64,000 nucleotides of DNA, taken from Variovorax sp. JS1663. Lineage in GTDB: Bacteria; Pseudomonadota; Gammaproteobacteria; Burkholderiales; Burkholderiaceae_C. The notes under the pieces were generated by a model. It was not told the DNA's origin. It was given only the letters and a program-made list of their open reading frames with translations, and did not search any database. Shown piece by piece: positions 17,501-26,951 of the stretch (positions are counted from its first letter, which is position 1; the number at the start of each line of letters is the position of its first letter). A program made the translations under genes and the position numbers. The DNA lies in assembly GCF_002157355.1 (NCBI RefSeq), contig NZ_LYMK01000010.1, forward strand, positions 102,449 to 166,448, given 5' to 3'.

Positions 17501-19416
17501 GGGCGCAGCGCGTCGACCTCGATCTCGGCCTCGCCCGAGGCGCTCTGCAGGCCGAAGTCGTGGATCCAGATCGGCGCCTCGCCCTGGGGCGCCAGCCGAT
17601 GCGGATGCTCGTCCAGCACCTTCATGCCCAGGTGCTCCAGCATCGGCAGACTGGCCGAGAGCGTGAGCGGCTCGCCGCGCCGCAGCAGCTTGAAGCGCAG
17701 CGTGTCGGGCGGCGCCTCCAGCGGCCGGTAGAGGTTCATGCCCAGCGGCTGGGCCTCGCCCAGCCCCGCCATCAGCTCGATGTCGTGCACGGCGGCCCGC
17801 GCGGCGAATTCTTCGCGGTAGCCGGCCGGGAAGGCGGCACCGAAACGCCGCAGCAGTGCGTTGCCGCGGGCTTCGCCGGCCGCCTCGATCAGCGCGGTCT
17901 TCAGGTCATCGTCCCAGCGCCGCGCAGCCGCGACCAGCCGCTCCTCCAGCTCGCGCACGTCGAAGAAGGGAATGCTGCCGGGCTTGGTGCGCACGGTGAT
18001 CTGGATGCGCGCCAGCACCGATTCCGACAGGTGCACGTTGAACTCGGAGCTCGTCCCGTTGAACTCGCGCATCAGGATGTCCTGCCACTTCTGGCGCAGC
18101 TCGGTGGTGTAGTTCTCGCGGGGCGCGTAGATCAGGCAGGACAGGAAGCGCTCGAAGGGGTCGCGCCGCACGAACAGCCGGAAGCGCTGGCGCTCGCCCA
18201 GGTGCAGGATGCCCATGGCGGTCTGCAGCAGGTCGTCGTCCGAGGTCTGGAACAACTCGTCGCGCGGATACGTCTCGAGGATGTTGAGCAGCGCCTTGCC
18301 CGAATGGCTGCCCGCCGCCAGGCCGGCGCGCTCGACCACGCTGGCGATCTTGCGGCGCAGCAGCGGAATCTCGGCCGGGTTGGCGCTGTAGGCGGTGGAG
18401 GTGAAGAGGCCGAGGAAGCGGTCCTCGCCACACACCTCGCCCTGGTCGTCGAAGCGCTTGACGGCCACGTAGTCCAGGTGGCCGGGCCGGTGCACGGTGG
18501 AGCGCGAGGTGGATTTGGTCACCACCAGCAGCTCGGGCCGGCGCGCGTAGGCGCGCACCTCGGGCGGCAGCGCGGCGAAGGCGGCGGCGCCATCGGGCTT
18601 GGAGGACGCCTCGCGCAGGATGCCGAGGCCGGAGCCGGGCACGACCTTCAGCACATCCTCGCCGTCCACCCGCGCCAGCTCGTGGCTGCGGCAGCCGAGG
18701 AAGGTGAAGTGGTTGTCCGCCAGCCAGCGCAGGAAGGCCTGGCCCTCGGCCAGTTCCTGCGGCGGGATGGGCGGAGCGCGCTCGTCCAGCCCCTGCACGA
18801 TGGCCAGTACGCGTTCGCGCATCGGCTTCCAGTCGGCGACCGTCTGCCGCACGTCGTCGAGCACGCGCTCCAGGTCGGCGGCCAGCGCCTCCATGCGCGC
18901 GGCATCGGGAACGCGATCGACTTCCACGTGGATGAAGGATTCGCGGCGGGCCTCGGGCGACGCGCCCTCCTCCGCCGCCAGGCCTTTCAGCACGCCATCG
19001 GCGCCGCGCTCGACCGCCACCAGCGGATGGATGATCAGGTGCAGCGTGAGCCCGTGCCGGTTGACCTCCATGGTCACGGAGTCGACCAGGAAAGGCATGT
19101 CGTCATTGACCATCTCGATGATGGTGTGGGTGGACTGCCAGCCGTGCTCGGCGATGGTCGGGTTGAAGACCCTGAGCTTGGCCTTTCCCGGTTCGCGCTT
19201 GCGGGCGAAGTTCCAGTGCGACAGGGCCGCACCGTACAGGTCGGCCACCTCGCGCTCGGCCAGGTCCTCCGGGTCGACCTGGCCGAAATAGCGGCGGACG
19301 AAGCCCGCGGGCTCCTCCGCCGATTCGGCCGGGAGCCTGGCGCGCACCAGTTGCTCCACTTCGTCCAGGCGCTCTGCCCTGCGCCCCGCTTCCGTCGTCT
19401 GAGCGGTCATCAGCAT
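14572..19416 (-). CDS. NAD-specific glutamate dehydrogenase, large (GDH-180 type)
   Basis: A 1614-residue enzyme that oxidatively deaminates glutamate to 2-oxoglutarate with NAD. The long N-terminal regulatory region (~1-680) contains ACT-like stretches. The catalytic core (~780-1200) shows [36 protein letters not shown] with the substrate lysine, and [13 protein letters not shown]. A helical C-terminal domain completes it. The length matches the family (about 1600). The start at 19416 ([11 protein letters not shown]) has GGAG 6 bases upstream; the in-frame extension to 19515 does not look conserved. No partner gene is adjacent, so it probably stands alone. Confidence 0.96.
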   Translation of the reverse strand: [1614 protein letters not shown]

Positions 19417-19537
19417 GCTTGTCTCCGGTTGGCGCCTGTAATCTACATCGCAATCCGGTCGGAAATATGACTTGCGCCCGCCCGCGCCCGGGCCGAGACT
19501 GCTCGGTTCGGCCACGCGCGCGCGGCGCTCTGGCGCG

Positions 19538-19975
19538 TCAGCCAGCGATGTAGTTGTGCAGTTGTTCGATGATGAACTTCTGCTCCGAGATGATGCCCTT
19601 GACCAGGTCGCCGATCGAAATCAGCCCGACGAGCTTGCCGTCGTCATCGAGCACCGGCAGATGCCGTACCCGGCTCTCGGTCATCAGCGCCATGCATTCC
19701 TCGGTGCTCTGGGTGGGATGCACGTAGATCACCGAGCTGGTCATGATCTCGCGCAGCTTCGTGTCCTTGGAGGAGCGCGCCATCAGCACGACCTTGCGCG
19801 CGTAGTCCCGCTCGCTGAGCACGCCGACGATGCGCTCGCCCTCCATCACCAGCAGGGCGCCGATGTTCTTCTGAGCCATCAGCGCGACGGCCTCGAACAC
19901 CGAGGCGTCGGGCCCGATGCTGTGCACGACGCCGACGCCGCCTTTTTCCTTGAGGATTTCTGCCACTGTCTTCAT
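19538..19975 (-). CDS. CBS-domain pair protein
   Basis: A 145-residue protein made almost entirely of two CBS domains (~8-60 and ~78-135), with GALLVMEGERIVGVLSERDYARKV in the first and RHLPVLDDDGKLVGLISIGDLVK in the second. Such stand-alone Bateman modules bind adenine nucleotides and modulate partner proteins. A partner is not identifiable from the neighbourhood. It lies downstream of the NAD-GDH promoter region on the same strand order but is separated by a 120-base gap. Confidence 0.88.
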   Translation of the reverse strand: MKTVAEILKEKGGVGVVHSIGPDASVFEAVALMAQKNIGALLVMEGERIVGVLSERDYARKVVLMARSSKDTKLREIMTSSVIYVHPTQSTEECMALMTESRVRHLPVLDDDGKLVGLISIGDLVKGIISEQKFIIEQLHNYIAG

Positions 19976-20085
19976 CGTTCATGTCTCCGGCTGGGGCTCA
20001 TGGCTTGCATGAGAGCACATGCCGGGCAGAGTCGGCAAGCCCCCTCTAACATGTCCGTCATCGCAACACGACGGCGGAGAACTCC

Positions 20086-20877
20086 ATGGATCTTCAACTC
20101 AGCGGCAAGCACGTGCTGGTCACCGGCGGCAGCCGCGGCATCGGGCTGGCCTGTGCGCGCGGCTTCCTGCGCGAGGGCGCGCAGGTCAGCCTGGCAGGGC
20201 GCAGCCAGGACCACCTGGATTCGGCGCTCGCGCAACTGCGCGCCGAGGGCCACACTGCGGTCCGCGGCCATGCGGCCGACCTGGGCGACGCGCAGGCCGC
20301 GCTGGCGATGCTGGACGCCGCGGAAGCCGGGTTCGGCCCCGTGGAGGTGTTGGTCAATTCCGCCGGCGCAGCGCGGCGCACGCCCTTCGACGAGCTGCGG
20401 CCGCAGGCCTGGCAGGACGCGATGCAGGCCAAATTCTTCACCTACATCCACGTGATGGACCCGGCCATCAAGCGCATGGGCGCACGCGGCGCTGGCGCCA
20501 TCGTCAACATCATCGGCATGGGCGGCAAGGTCGCCACGACCACTCACCTGGCCGGCGGCGCCGCCAATGCCGCGCTGATGCTGGCCACCGCGGGCCTGGC
20601 CACGGCCTACGGTCCGCGGGGCGTGCGCGTGAACGCGGTCAATCCCGCCATGACGCTGACCGACCGCATGGCCGAGGGCCTGGCGGCCGAAGCGCGGATG
20701 CGGCAGCGCAGCGAAGATGACGTGCGGCGCGACGCCGAGGCCCGCATGCCGCTCGGGCGGATCGCGAAGCCGGAAGACATCGCCGATGCGGTGCTGTTCC
20801 TGAGCTCGCCGCGGGCAGGCTACATCTCGGGCGCGATCGTGTCGATGGATGGGGCCGCAACGCCGATGGTGGTCTGA
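20086..20877 (+). CDS. SDR-family protein lacking the usual catalytic Tyr and Lys
   Basis: A 263-residue Rossmann protein of the classical short-chain dehydrogenase length. The cofactor motif TGGSRGIG (13-20), the NSAG motif (91-94) and the C-terminal PEDIADAVLFLSSPRAGYISG are normal. Aligned gap-free from IVNI (139) to RVNAV, the active-site positions are changed: the Ser position is Ile143/Gly144, the Tyr position is Gly157 and the Lys position is Asn161 (HLAGGAANAAL in place of YxxxK). It may bind NAD(P) without ordinary reductase chemistry. An A/G-rich ribosome site precedes the ATG. It faces the exported Pro/Tyr-rich gene tail to tail. Confidence 0.85.
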   Translation: MDLQLSGKHVLVTGGSRGIGLACARGFLREGAQVSLAGRSQDHLDSALAQLRAEGHTAVRGHAADLGDAQAALAMLDAAEAGFGPVEVLVNSAGAARRTPFDELRPQAWQDAMQAKFFTYIHVMDPAIKRMGARGAGAIVNIIGMGGKVATTTHLAGGAANAALMLATAGLATAYGPRGVRVNAVNPAMTLTDRMAEGLAAEARMRQRSEDDVRRDAEARMPLGRIAKPEDIADAVLFLSSPRAGYISGAIVSMDGAATPMVV

Positions 20878-20883
20878 GCGAAA

Positions 20884-21246
20884 TCAATCGTCCCGATCGT
20901 CCCAGTCGCGGCGGTGGTGATGGTGGCGCCAGCGCCAACGTTCGCCGGGATAGTAGGCCGGCGCCGGCGGCCCGTAGTACACCGGGGCGGGTCGGTAGAC
21001 GGGCGCGGGGCGGTAATACGCCGGCGGCGCAGGCTCGTAGTAGATCGGCGGTGCTGGGCGCGTGTAGACGGGAGCGGGCTGGTAGTACACCGGCCCCGGG
21101 TCGGCAACGCCGACTGCGACGCCCGGCACATTGATGCCCACGGACCAGTTGGCGCCGGCCTGGGCCGACGCGGCGGCGAACAGGGCCCCGGCTGCCACCG
21201 CACCTGCAGCAGCCCATTTCACGAAGACAGAACGATCAAGGTTCAC
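20884..21246 (-). CDS. Exported proline/tyrosine-rich repeat protein
   Basis: A 120-residue protein. A GTG start at 21246 with TGGAG 5 bases upstream gives a good signal peptide (VKWAAAGAVAAGALFAAASAQA). The mature part has a short conserved-looking piece (NWSVGINVPGVAVGVADPG). After it come six or so Pro-Tyr units of the type PVYYQPAP / PIYYEPAP / PVYRPAP, then a His/Arg/Asp-rich tail. Proteins of this make-up are common and uncharacterised in Burkholderiales; a surface or cell-envelope role is only a guess. Its stop lies 6 bases from the stop of the SDR gene. Confidence 0.8.
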   Translation of the reverse strand: MNLDRSVFVKWAAAGAVAAGALFAAASAQAGANWSVGINVPGVAVGVADPGPVYYQPAPVYTRPAPPIYYEPAPPAYYRPAPVYRPAPVYYGPPAPAYYPGERWRWRHHHHRRDWDDRDD

Positions 21247-21740
21247 AAGAACTCCAGAGGGAGGCGGATGCCGCCCTTGCCCTCCACCAACGCGGACGCC
21301 GGGGACCGGGTTCACGTCCACACCATGAAGATGGTTGCCAAACGTCACTGCCCGACCGCTTTTCATATCGCGGCTCAGGCCCTCGGCCGTGCGCGCTCGG
21401 CTCGATCACCCGAGGCCCGAGCCCGCACCAGAGCAGCAGCGCGCTGTCGCGCGGGACCAAGGGGTTGAAGCCGTCGTAGAGCGCCGGGCAATTCGCCTGC
21501 GTGAGATTGACGCCGAAGTGGACGTCGTACATGTCGTGCAGTGCCGTCGGGCGCCACGCCGATTTCCGTGATGAGCATGCCGCCCAGCGTGGCCGGAGCA
21601 ACGCTCCGGTATTTGCGACTGCGAGCGCCCTGACGAGATCTCCACGTCCGGACGCGAATCTAGGTCCGCATCACCGCAACGACACGCTTGCAAACGGCAT
21701 AGGTGGTAGTGAGCCACGAACCCGCGCAACACCGGCAATA
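21247..21740. other. Gene-poor stretch, nothing certain
   Basis: About 490 bases between the exported repeat protein and the terminator behind tRNA-Ser. Several overlapping frames are open on both strands (for example 21236-21601 on the minus strand), but none shows a recognisable motif, ribosome site or typical third-position bias. It could be eroded sequence next to a tRNA gene, a common integration site, but no integrase or attachment repeat was found. Confidence 0.5.
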
Positions 21741-21775
21741 AAAAAGCCCAAGAGCCTTGAGTTTCTTGGGCTTTT
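21741..21775 (-). terminator. Intrinsic terminator behind tRNA-Ser
   Basis: On the minus strand, GCCCAAGA ... TCTTGGGC forms an 8-bp stem with a 10-base loop, followed by a run of T. It lies about 30 bases beyond the tRNA 3' end and closes the serS-tRNA transcript. Confidence 0.88.
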
Positions 21776-21806
21776 CAGGCTTCCGCGAAGTTCGTGAAAG
21801 CACAGT

Positions 21807-21897
<91 letters not shown>

Positions 21898-21952
21898 GGA
21901 GTCTGGTGTTTGTCGAGCCCGCGATTCTAGCAGAGACTTTGCGGGCCGCTTT

Positions 21953-23293
<1,341 letters not shown>

Positions 23294-23388
23294 TTAGGTG
23301 CGCCCATCCGAGGCAGTGGTGTGCATCGCGCGGAGGACGTAGGATCGCCCCTCCTGTCATACATGCCTCAATCCAAGGAGATTTCAAA

Positions 23389-23799
23389 ATGGAAGCCTAT
23401 CTGTCATTCAATGGAAACGCGGCCGACGCGCTGGCCTTCTACGCCAAGAGCCTGGGCGGCAAGATTCTTTTCAGCATGACCTTCGGCGAAAGCCCCATGG
23501 GCAAGGACACGCCGGATGCATACAAGAGCAAGATCATGCATGCGACCTTCGAGGCTCGCGGCAAGCAGATCATGGCGTCCGACATGCCGCCCGGCATGCC
23601 CTTCGACGGCTACAAAGGCTTCTCGCTCTCGGTCCAGGCCAAGGACGTGAAGGAAGGGGAAGCGCTGTTCAAGGCCCTGTCCGAAGGCGGCAAGGTCACG
23701 ATGCCCTATGCGGCCACCTTCTGGTCGCCGGGCTTCGGCATGCTGGAAGACAAGTTCGGCGTGCCGTGGATGGTCAACGTCGACCAGCCGCAGAGCTAA
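23389..23799 (+). CDS. VOC-family protein (PhnB/glyoxalase-like)
   Basis: A 136-residue protein of the vicinal oxygen chelate superfamily, nearest in style to PhnB/YjdN. It begins MEAYLSFNGNAADALAFYAKSLGG, has MHATFEARGKQIMASDMPPG in the middle and ends FGMLEDKFGVPWMVN. The single-module length suggests a dimer. Members include glyoxalases and antibiotic-binding proteins, so no reaction is assigned. The start follows an AAGGAG site. It overlaps the stop of the dehydratase gene on the other strand by 4 bases. Confidence 0.88.
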   Translation: MEAYLSFNGNAADALAFYAKSLGGKILFSMTFGESPMGKDTPDAYKSKIMHATFEARGKQIMASDMPPGMPFDGYKGFSLSVQAKDVKEGEALFKALSEGGKVTMPYAATFWSPGFGMLEDKFGVPWMVNVDQPQS

Positions 23800-24755
23800 G
23801 CCAGGCTCGCCGGATCCACGTTGGCGCCGCACACGATCAGGCAGACCTTCTCGCCCTCGTGCGGCTGGTAGCGCCCGCTGTGGAGAGCCGCCAGCGGCAG
23901 GGCCGCTGCGGGCTCCACGGCGAGCTTGAGTTCCTTCCAGAGCCACAACTGCGCGGCGCGGATCGCCTCGTCGCTCAGCAGCATCGCATCGCGCACATGG
24001 CGCTGCGTGATGTCCCAGGCGAAGCCGCCGATGCGGCGCGCGCCCAGAGAATCCGCCGCGATGCCGCCCACGTCCACATCCACGGGCTCGCCGGCCTCGC
24101 GTGCGCGAAAGAGGGTCGGCGCCTGCTCGGGCTCGAGCGCCACCACGCGGCTGCGCTGCTCGAACCAGGCCGCCAGCCCGGCGATCAGGCCGCCGCCGCC
24201 GACGCTGACCAGCACCGCATCGGGCAAACCGCCCTGCTCCTCGATTTCACGGGCCAACGTGCCCGCGCCGGCCACCACCTCGGCCTGGTCGTAGGCATGG
24301 GTCAGCAGGGCGCCGCTCTCGCGCTGGCGCGCGAGGCAGGCCGCGAGCGCGTCGGCATACAGCTCGCCGCCGACCACGACGTTCGCGCCCAGCGCTCGCA
24401 GCCTGGCGCGCTTGGCTTCGGAAGACACCGTGGGCAGGAAAACCTCGCAAGGCGCGCGTAGCGCCTGCGCCGCGGCAGCGGTGGCGATGCCGGCGTTGCC
24501 GCCGGAGGCCACGATGGCGCCGCTCGCCGGAATCTCGTTGGCGAGCAGCCGGTTCATCATGCCGCGCGCCTTGAAGCTGCCACTGACCTGCAACTGTTCG
24601 AGCTTGAGCCAGACCTCCACACCGGGCACCTCGACACCGAACGCGCGGCCCGACAGCTTCCACAGCGGTGTCCTGCGCAGAAAATGCGGCGCGCGCTCCT
24701 CGATGCGGCGGGCCGCGGCCTCGATCTGCTGCCGCCAGTCGATCGCGGCGCTCAC
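23796..24755 (-). CDS. Threonine/serine dehydratase-like PLP enzyme
   Basis: A 319-residue fold-type II pyridoxal-phosphate enzyme. The Schiff-base lysine lies in QVSGSFKARGMMN, the phosphate-binding glycine loop is VSVGGGGLIAG, and ASGGNAGIATA is the substrate loop. It lacks the C-terminal ACT-like regulatory domain of biosynthetic IlvA, so it resembles catabolic threonine/serine dehydratases or racemases. The GTG start at 24755 overlaps the ispH stop (GTGA), so it is translated as the third gene of the FKBP-ispH operon. Substrate preference cannot be told. Confidence 0.87.
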   Translation of the reverse strand: MSAAIDWRQQIEAAARRIEERAPHFLRRTPLWKLSGRAFGVEVPGVEVWLKLEQLQVSGSFKARGMMNRLLANEIPASGAIVASGGNAGIATAAAAQALRAPCEVFLPTVSSEAKRARLRALGANVVVGGELYADALAACLARQRESGALLTHAYDQAEVVAGAGTLAREIEEQGGLPDAVLVSVGGGGLIAGLAAWFEQRSRVVALEPEQAPTLFRAREAGEPVDVDVGGIAADSLGARRIGGFAWDITQRHVRDAMLLSDEAIRAAQLWLWKELKLAVEPAAALPLAALHSGRYQPHEGEKVCLIVCGANVDPASLA

Positions 24756-25714
24756 GAGATGTGCCCCGGCGGCGCCATGTCGTCCAGCTTCAGCCCCTTG
24801 GGCAGCGGGAACTTGAGCGTTTCCTCGATGCCATCCATCTTCCGCACCGACACTGCACCGAGCGCCTTGATGCGCTCGATCACCTCGCGCACCAGGATCT
24901 CGGGCGCCGAGGCGCCGGCCGTGAGGCCCACGCGGCTCTTGCCCTCGAACCACTCCGGCCGAAGTTCGGCGGCCGAGTCGACCATGTAGCTCTGCGTACC
25001 CAGCCGCTGCGCGAGCTCGCGCAGCCGGTTGCTGTTGGAACTGGTCGGGCTGCCGACCACGATCACCAGGTCCACCTGCGGGCTCAGCAGCTTGACCGCG
25101 TCCTGCCGGTTCTGCGTGGCGTAGCAGATGTCCTGCTGCTTGGGTTCGCGCACCTTCGGGAAGCGCGCGCGCACCGCGGCCGAGATCTCGGCCGCGTCGT
25201 CCACCGACAGCGTGGTCTGGGTGACCACGGCCAGCTTCTCGGTCTGCGCGGGCTGCACGTGCGCCACGTCTTCCACGTCCTCCACCAGGTGGATGCCGCT
25301 GGAGAGCTGGCCCATCGTGCCCTCGACCTCGGGGTGCCCCTTGTGGCCGATCATGATGAACTCGTAGCCTTCTCTCGCCAGCTTGGCGACCTCCACGTGC
25401 ACCTTGGTCACCAGCGGACAGGTCGCGTCGAAGATCTCGAAGCCGCGTGCCCGGGCCTCGGTTTGCACCGCCTTGCTGACGCCGTGCGCGCTGAAGACCA
25501 GCGTCGCGCCGGGCGGCACCTCGGCCAGGTCCTCGATGAAGATCGCCCCCTTGGCCTTGAGCTCGTTGACCACGTAGGTGTTGTGCACGATCTCGTGGCG
25601 CACGTAGATCGGTGCGCCAAACTTGGCGATCGCCCGTTCGACGATTTCGATCGCGCGGTCCACACCGGCGCAAAAGCCGCGCGGCTCGGCAAGGATGACT
25701 TCCTGCACGCTCAT
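24752..25714 (-). CDS. ispH: 4-hydroxy-3-methylbut-2-enyl diphosphate reductase
   Basis: A 320-residue Fe-S enzyme that makes IPP and DMAPP in the last step of the MEP isoprenoid pathway. The three cluster cysteines are in PRGFCAGVDRAI, FDATCPLVTKVH and ICYATQNRQDAV, and SAHGVS and the GSPTSSNSNRL substrate loop are present. The ATG overlaps the TGA of the upstream FKBP gene (ATGA). The FKBP-ispH order is a familiar neighbour pair in proteobacteria. Confidence 0.97.
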   Translation of the reverse strand: MSVQEVILAEPRGFCAGVDRAIEIVERAIAKFGAPIYVRHEIVHNTYVVNELKAKGAIFIEDLAEVPPGATLVFSAHGVSKAVQTEARARGFEIFDATCPLVTKVHVEVAKLAREGYEFIMIGHKGHPEVEGTMGQLSSGIHLVEDVEDVAHVQPAQTEKLAVVTQTTLSVDDAAEISAAVRARFPKVREPKQQDICYATQNRQDAVKLLSPQVDLVIVVGSPTSSNSNRLRELAQRLGTQSYMVDSAAELRPEWFEGKSRVGLTAGASAPEILVREVIERIKALGAVSVRKMDGIEETLKFPLPKGLKLDDMAPPGHIS

Positions 25715-26169
25715 AGGACCCCGATCAGTTGGACCTCGAAGCTCACCGGCTGCCCGGCGAGCGGATGGTTGAAGTCGAAGCGCACCGCCGTCTCGCCGAG
25801 TTCGATCACCGCACCGGCATAGCTGCCGCTGCCGTCGGGCGTGGGGAACTGCACCACGTCGCCCACCGCGTACTGCTCATCGGGGTCACCCATCTGCGCG
25901 AGCAGCGCGCGGGCCACCCATTGCTGCATCTCGGGATTGCGCTCCCCGAAGGCTTCGCCGGGCGGCAGCTCGAAGGTGGTGTGCGCGCCTTCCGCCAGGC
26001 CGATGAGGCGCAGCTCCATCGCCGGCGAGAGCTCGCCCGTGCCCAGCGAGAGCGTGGCCGGCTTGGCGCCGAAGGTGTTGATGATGTCGCCCGCAGGTCC
26101 CGCCAGCCGGTAGTGCAGCGTGAGAAAGGAACCGGGCGCCACGACGGCAGCGGAGGGGGTGGAGGACAC
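25711..26169 (-). CDS. FKBP-type peptidyl-prolyl isomerase (SlpA/FkpB type)
   Basis: A 152-residue protein with the FKBP-with-inserted-flap layout of SlpA/FkpB. It shows FLTLHYRLAG at the N-terminus, TLSLGTGELSPAMELRLIGLAEG, the flap region with FGERNPEMQQWV, and VRFDFNHPLAGQPVSFEVQLIGV at the end. It is cytoplasmic, with no signal peptide, and catalyses proline isomerisation and acts as a chaperone. It is the first gene of the operon with ispH and the dehydratase, divergent from radC. Confidence 0.9.
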   Translation of the reverse strand: MSSTPSAAVVAPGSFLTLHYRLAGPAGDIINTFGAKPATLSLGTGELSPAMELRLIGLAEGAHTTFELPPGEAFGERNPEMQQWVARALLAQMGDPDEQYAVGDVVQFPTPDGSGSYAGAVIELGETAVRFDFNHPLAGQPVSFEVQLIGVL

Positions 26170-26225
26170 GGTCGGGGATCGCTATAGACTGGGGGCCTGT
26201 ATTTTAGGGAGCGGGCCAAGGGCCC

Positions 26226-26912
26226 ATGACAGTCATGTCTTTCAAGAATCTGCCGCTGGAGTCGCTGCCGCGCGAGAAGCTGCTCGCACTGGGGCCCGGC
26301 GCCCTCGCCGACGCCGAACTGCTCGCACTGCTGCTGCGCACGGGCATTCCCGGCAAGAATGTGCTGCAGCTCGCGCAGGAACTGCTCGATGGCTTCGGCG
26401 GCCTCAACGGGCTGCTTCATGCCGGACTCGACGACCTGAAGCGCATCAAGGGCCTGGGCGGCAGCGCCAAGCGCAGCAACCTGGCCGCCGTGCTCGAGGT
26501 GGCTCGGCGCGCCGTGGCCCAGCGCCTCAGGGAGCGAGATCTGTTCGATGCGCCCATGGCCGTGAAGCAGTATGTGCAACTGCATCTGGCGGCGCGGCCG
26601 CACGAAGTCTTCGCGGCGCTGTTCCTCGATGCCCAGCACCGCCTGATCGCGATGGAGGAACTCTTCCGCGGCACCCTGACGCAAACGAGCGTGTACCCCC
26701 GCGAAGTGGTGGCCTGCGCCCTGCGTCACCATGCCGCCGCCGTGATCCTCGCCCACAACCATCCCAGCGGCTGCGTCGAGCCCTCCCGCGCCGACGAAGC
26801 CCTGACGCAAACGCTCCAGGCCGCGCTGGCGCTGATCGACGTGCGGGTGCTGGACCATGTCATCGTGGCCCCGGGCCAGGCCCTCTCGATGGCGGAGCGC
26901 GGCCTCGTCTGA
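26226..26912 (+). CDS. radC: RadC family JAMM/MPN-domain protein
   Basis: A 228-residue protein with a helix-hairpin-helix N-domain (~1-100, including [18 protein letters not shown]) and a JAMM metallo-domain. The metal motif is [19 protein letters not shown], with His177, His179 and Asp190. Despite the name, a direct DNA-repair role is not established for the family. An in-frame ATG at 26235 (MSFKNL) is an alternative start. It is divergent from the FKBP gene with a 56-base gap holding both promoters. Confidence 0.93.
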   Translation: MTVMSFKNLPLESLPREKLLALGPGALADAELLALLLRTGIPGKNVLQLAQELLDGFGGLNGLLHAGLDDLKRIKGLGGSAKRSNLAAVLEVARRAVAQRLRERDLFDAPMAVKQYVQLHLAARPHEVFAALFLDAQHRLIAMEELFRGTLTQTSVYPREVVACALRHHAAAVILAHNHPSGCVEPSRADEALTQTLQAALALIDVRVLDHVIVAPGQALSMAERGLV

Positions 26913-26951
26913 GCCTCGGCGCGCAAGCGCGTATGCTCGGCGAGGAAGCCC

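Noticed and set aside
16363..19470. A 1035-codon open frame on the + strand
   Set aside because: It is the antisense of the NAD-glutamate dehydrogenase gene. Its composition (runs of His, Arg, Ala, Gln) is typical of reverse-strand frames in high-GC DNA and it has no family motif.
21236..21601. A 121-codon minus-strand frame in the gene-poor stretch
   Set aside because: No motif, no ribosome site and it overlaps the real start of the exported Pro/Tyr-rich gene; several other frames there are equally open.
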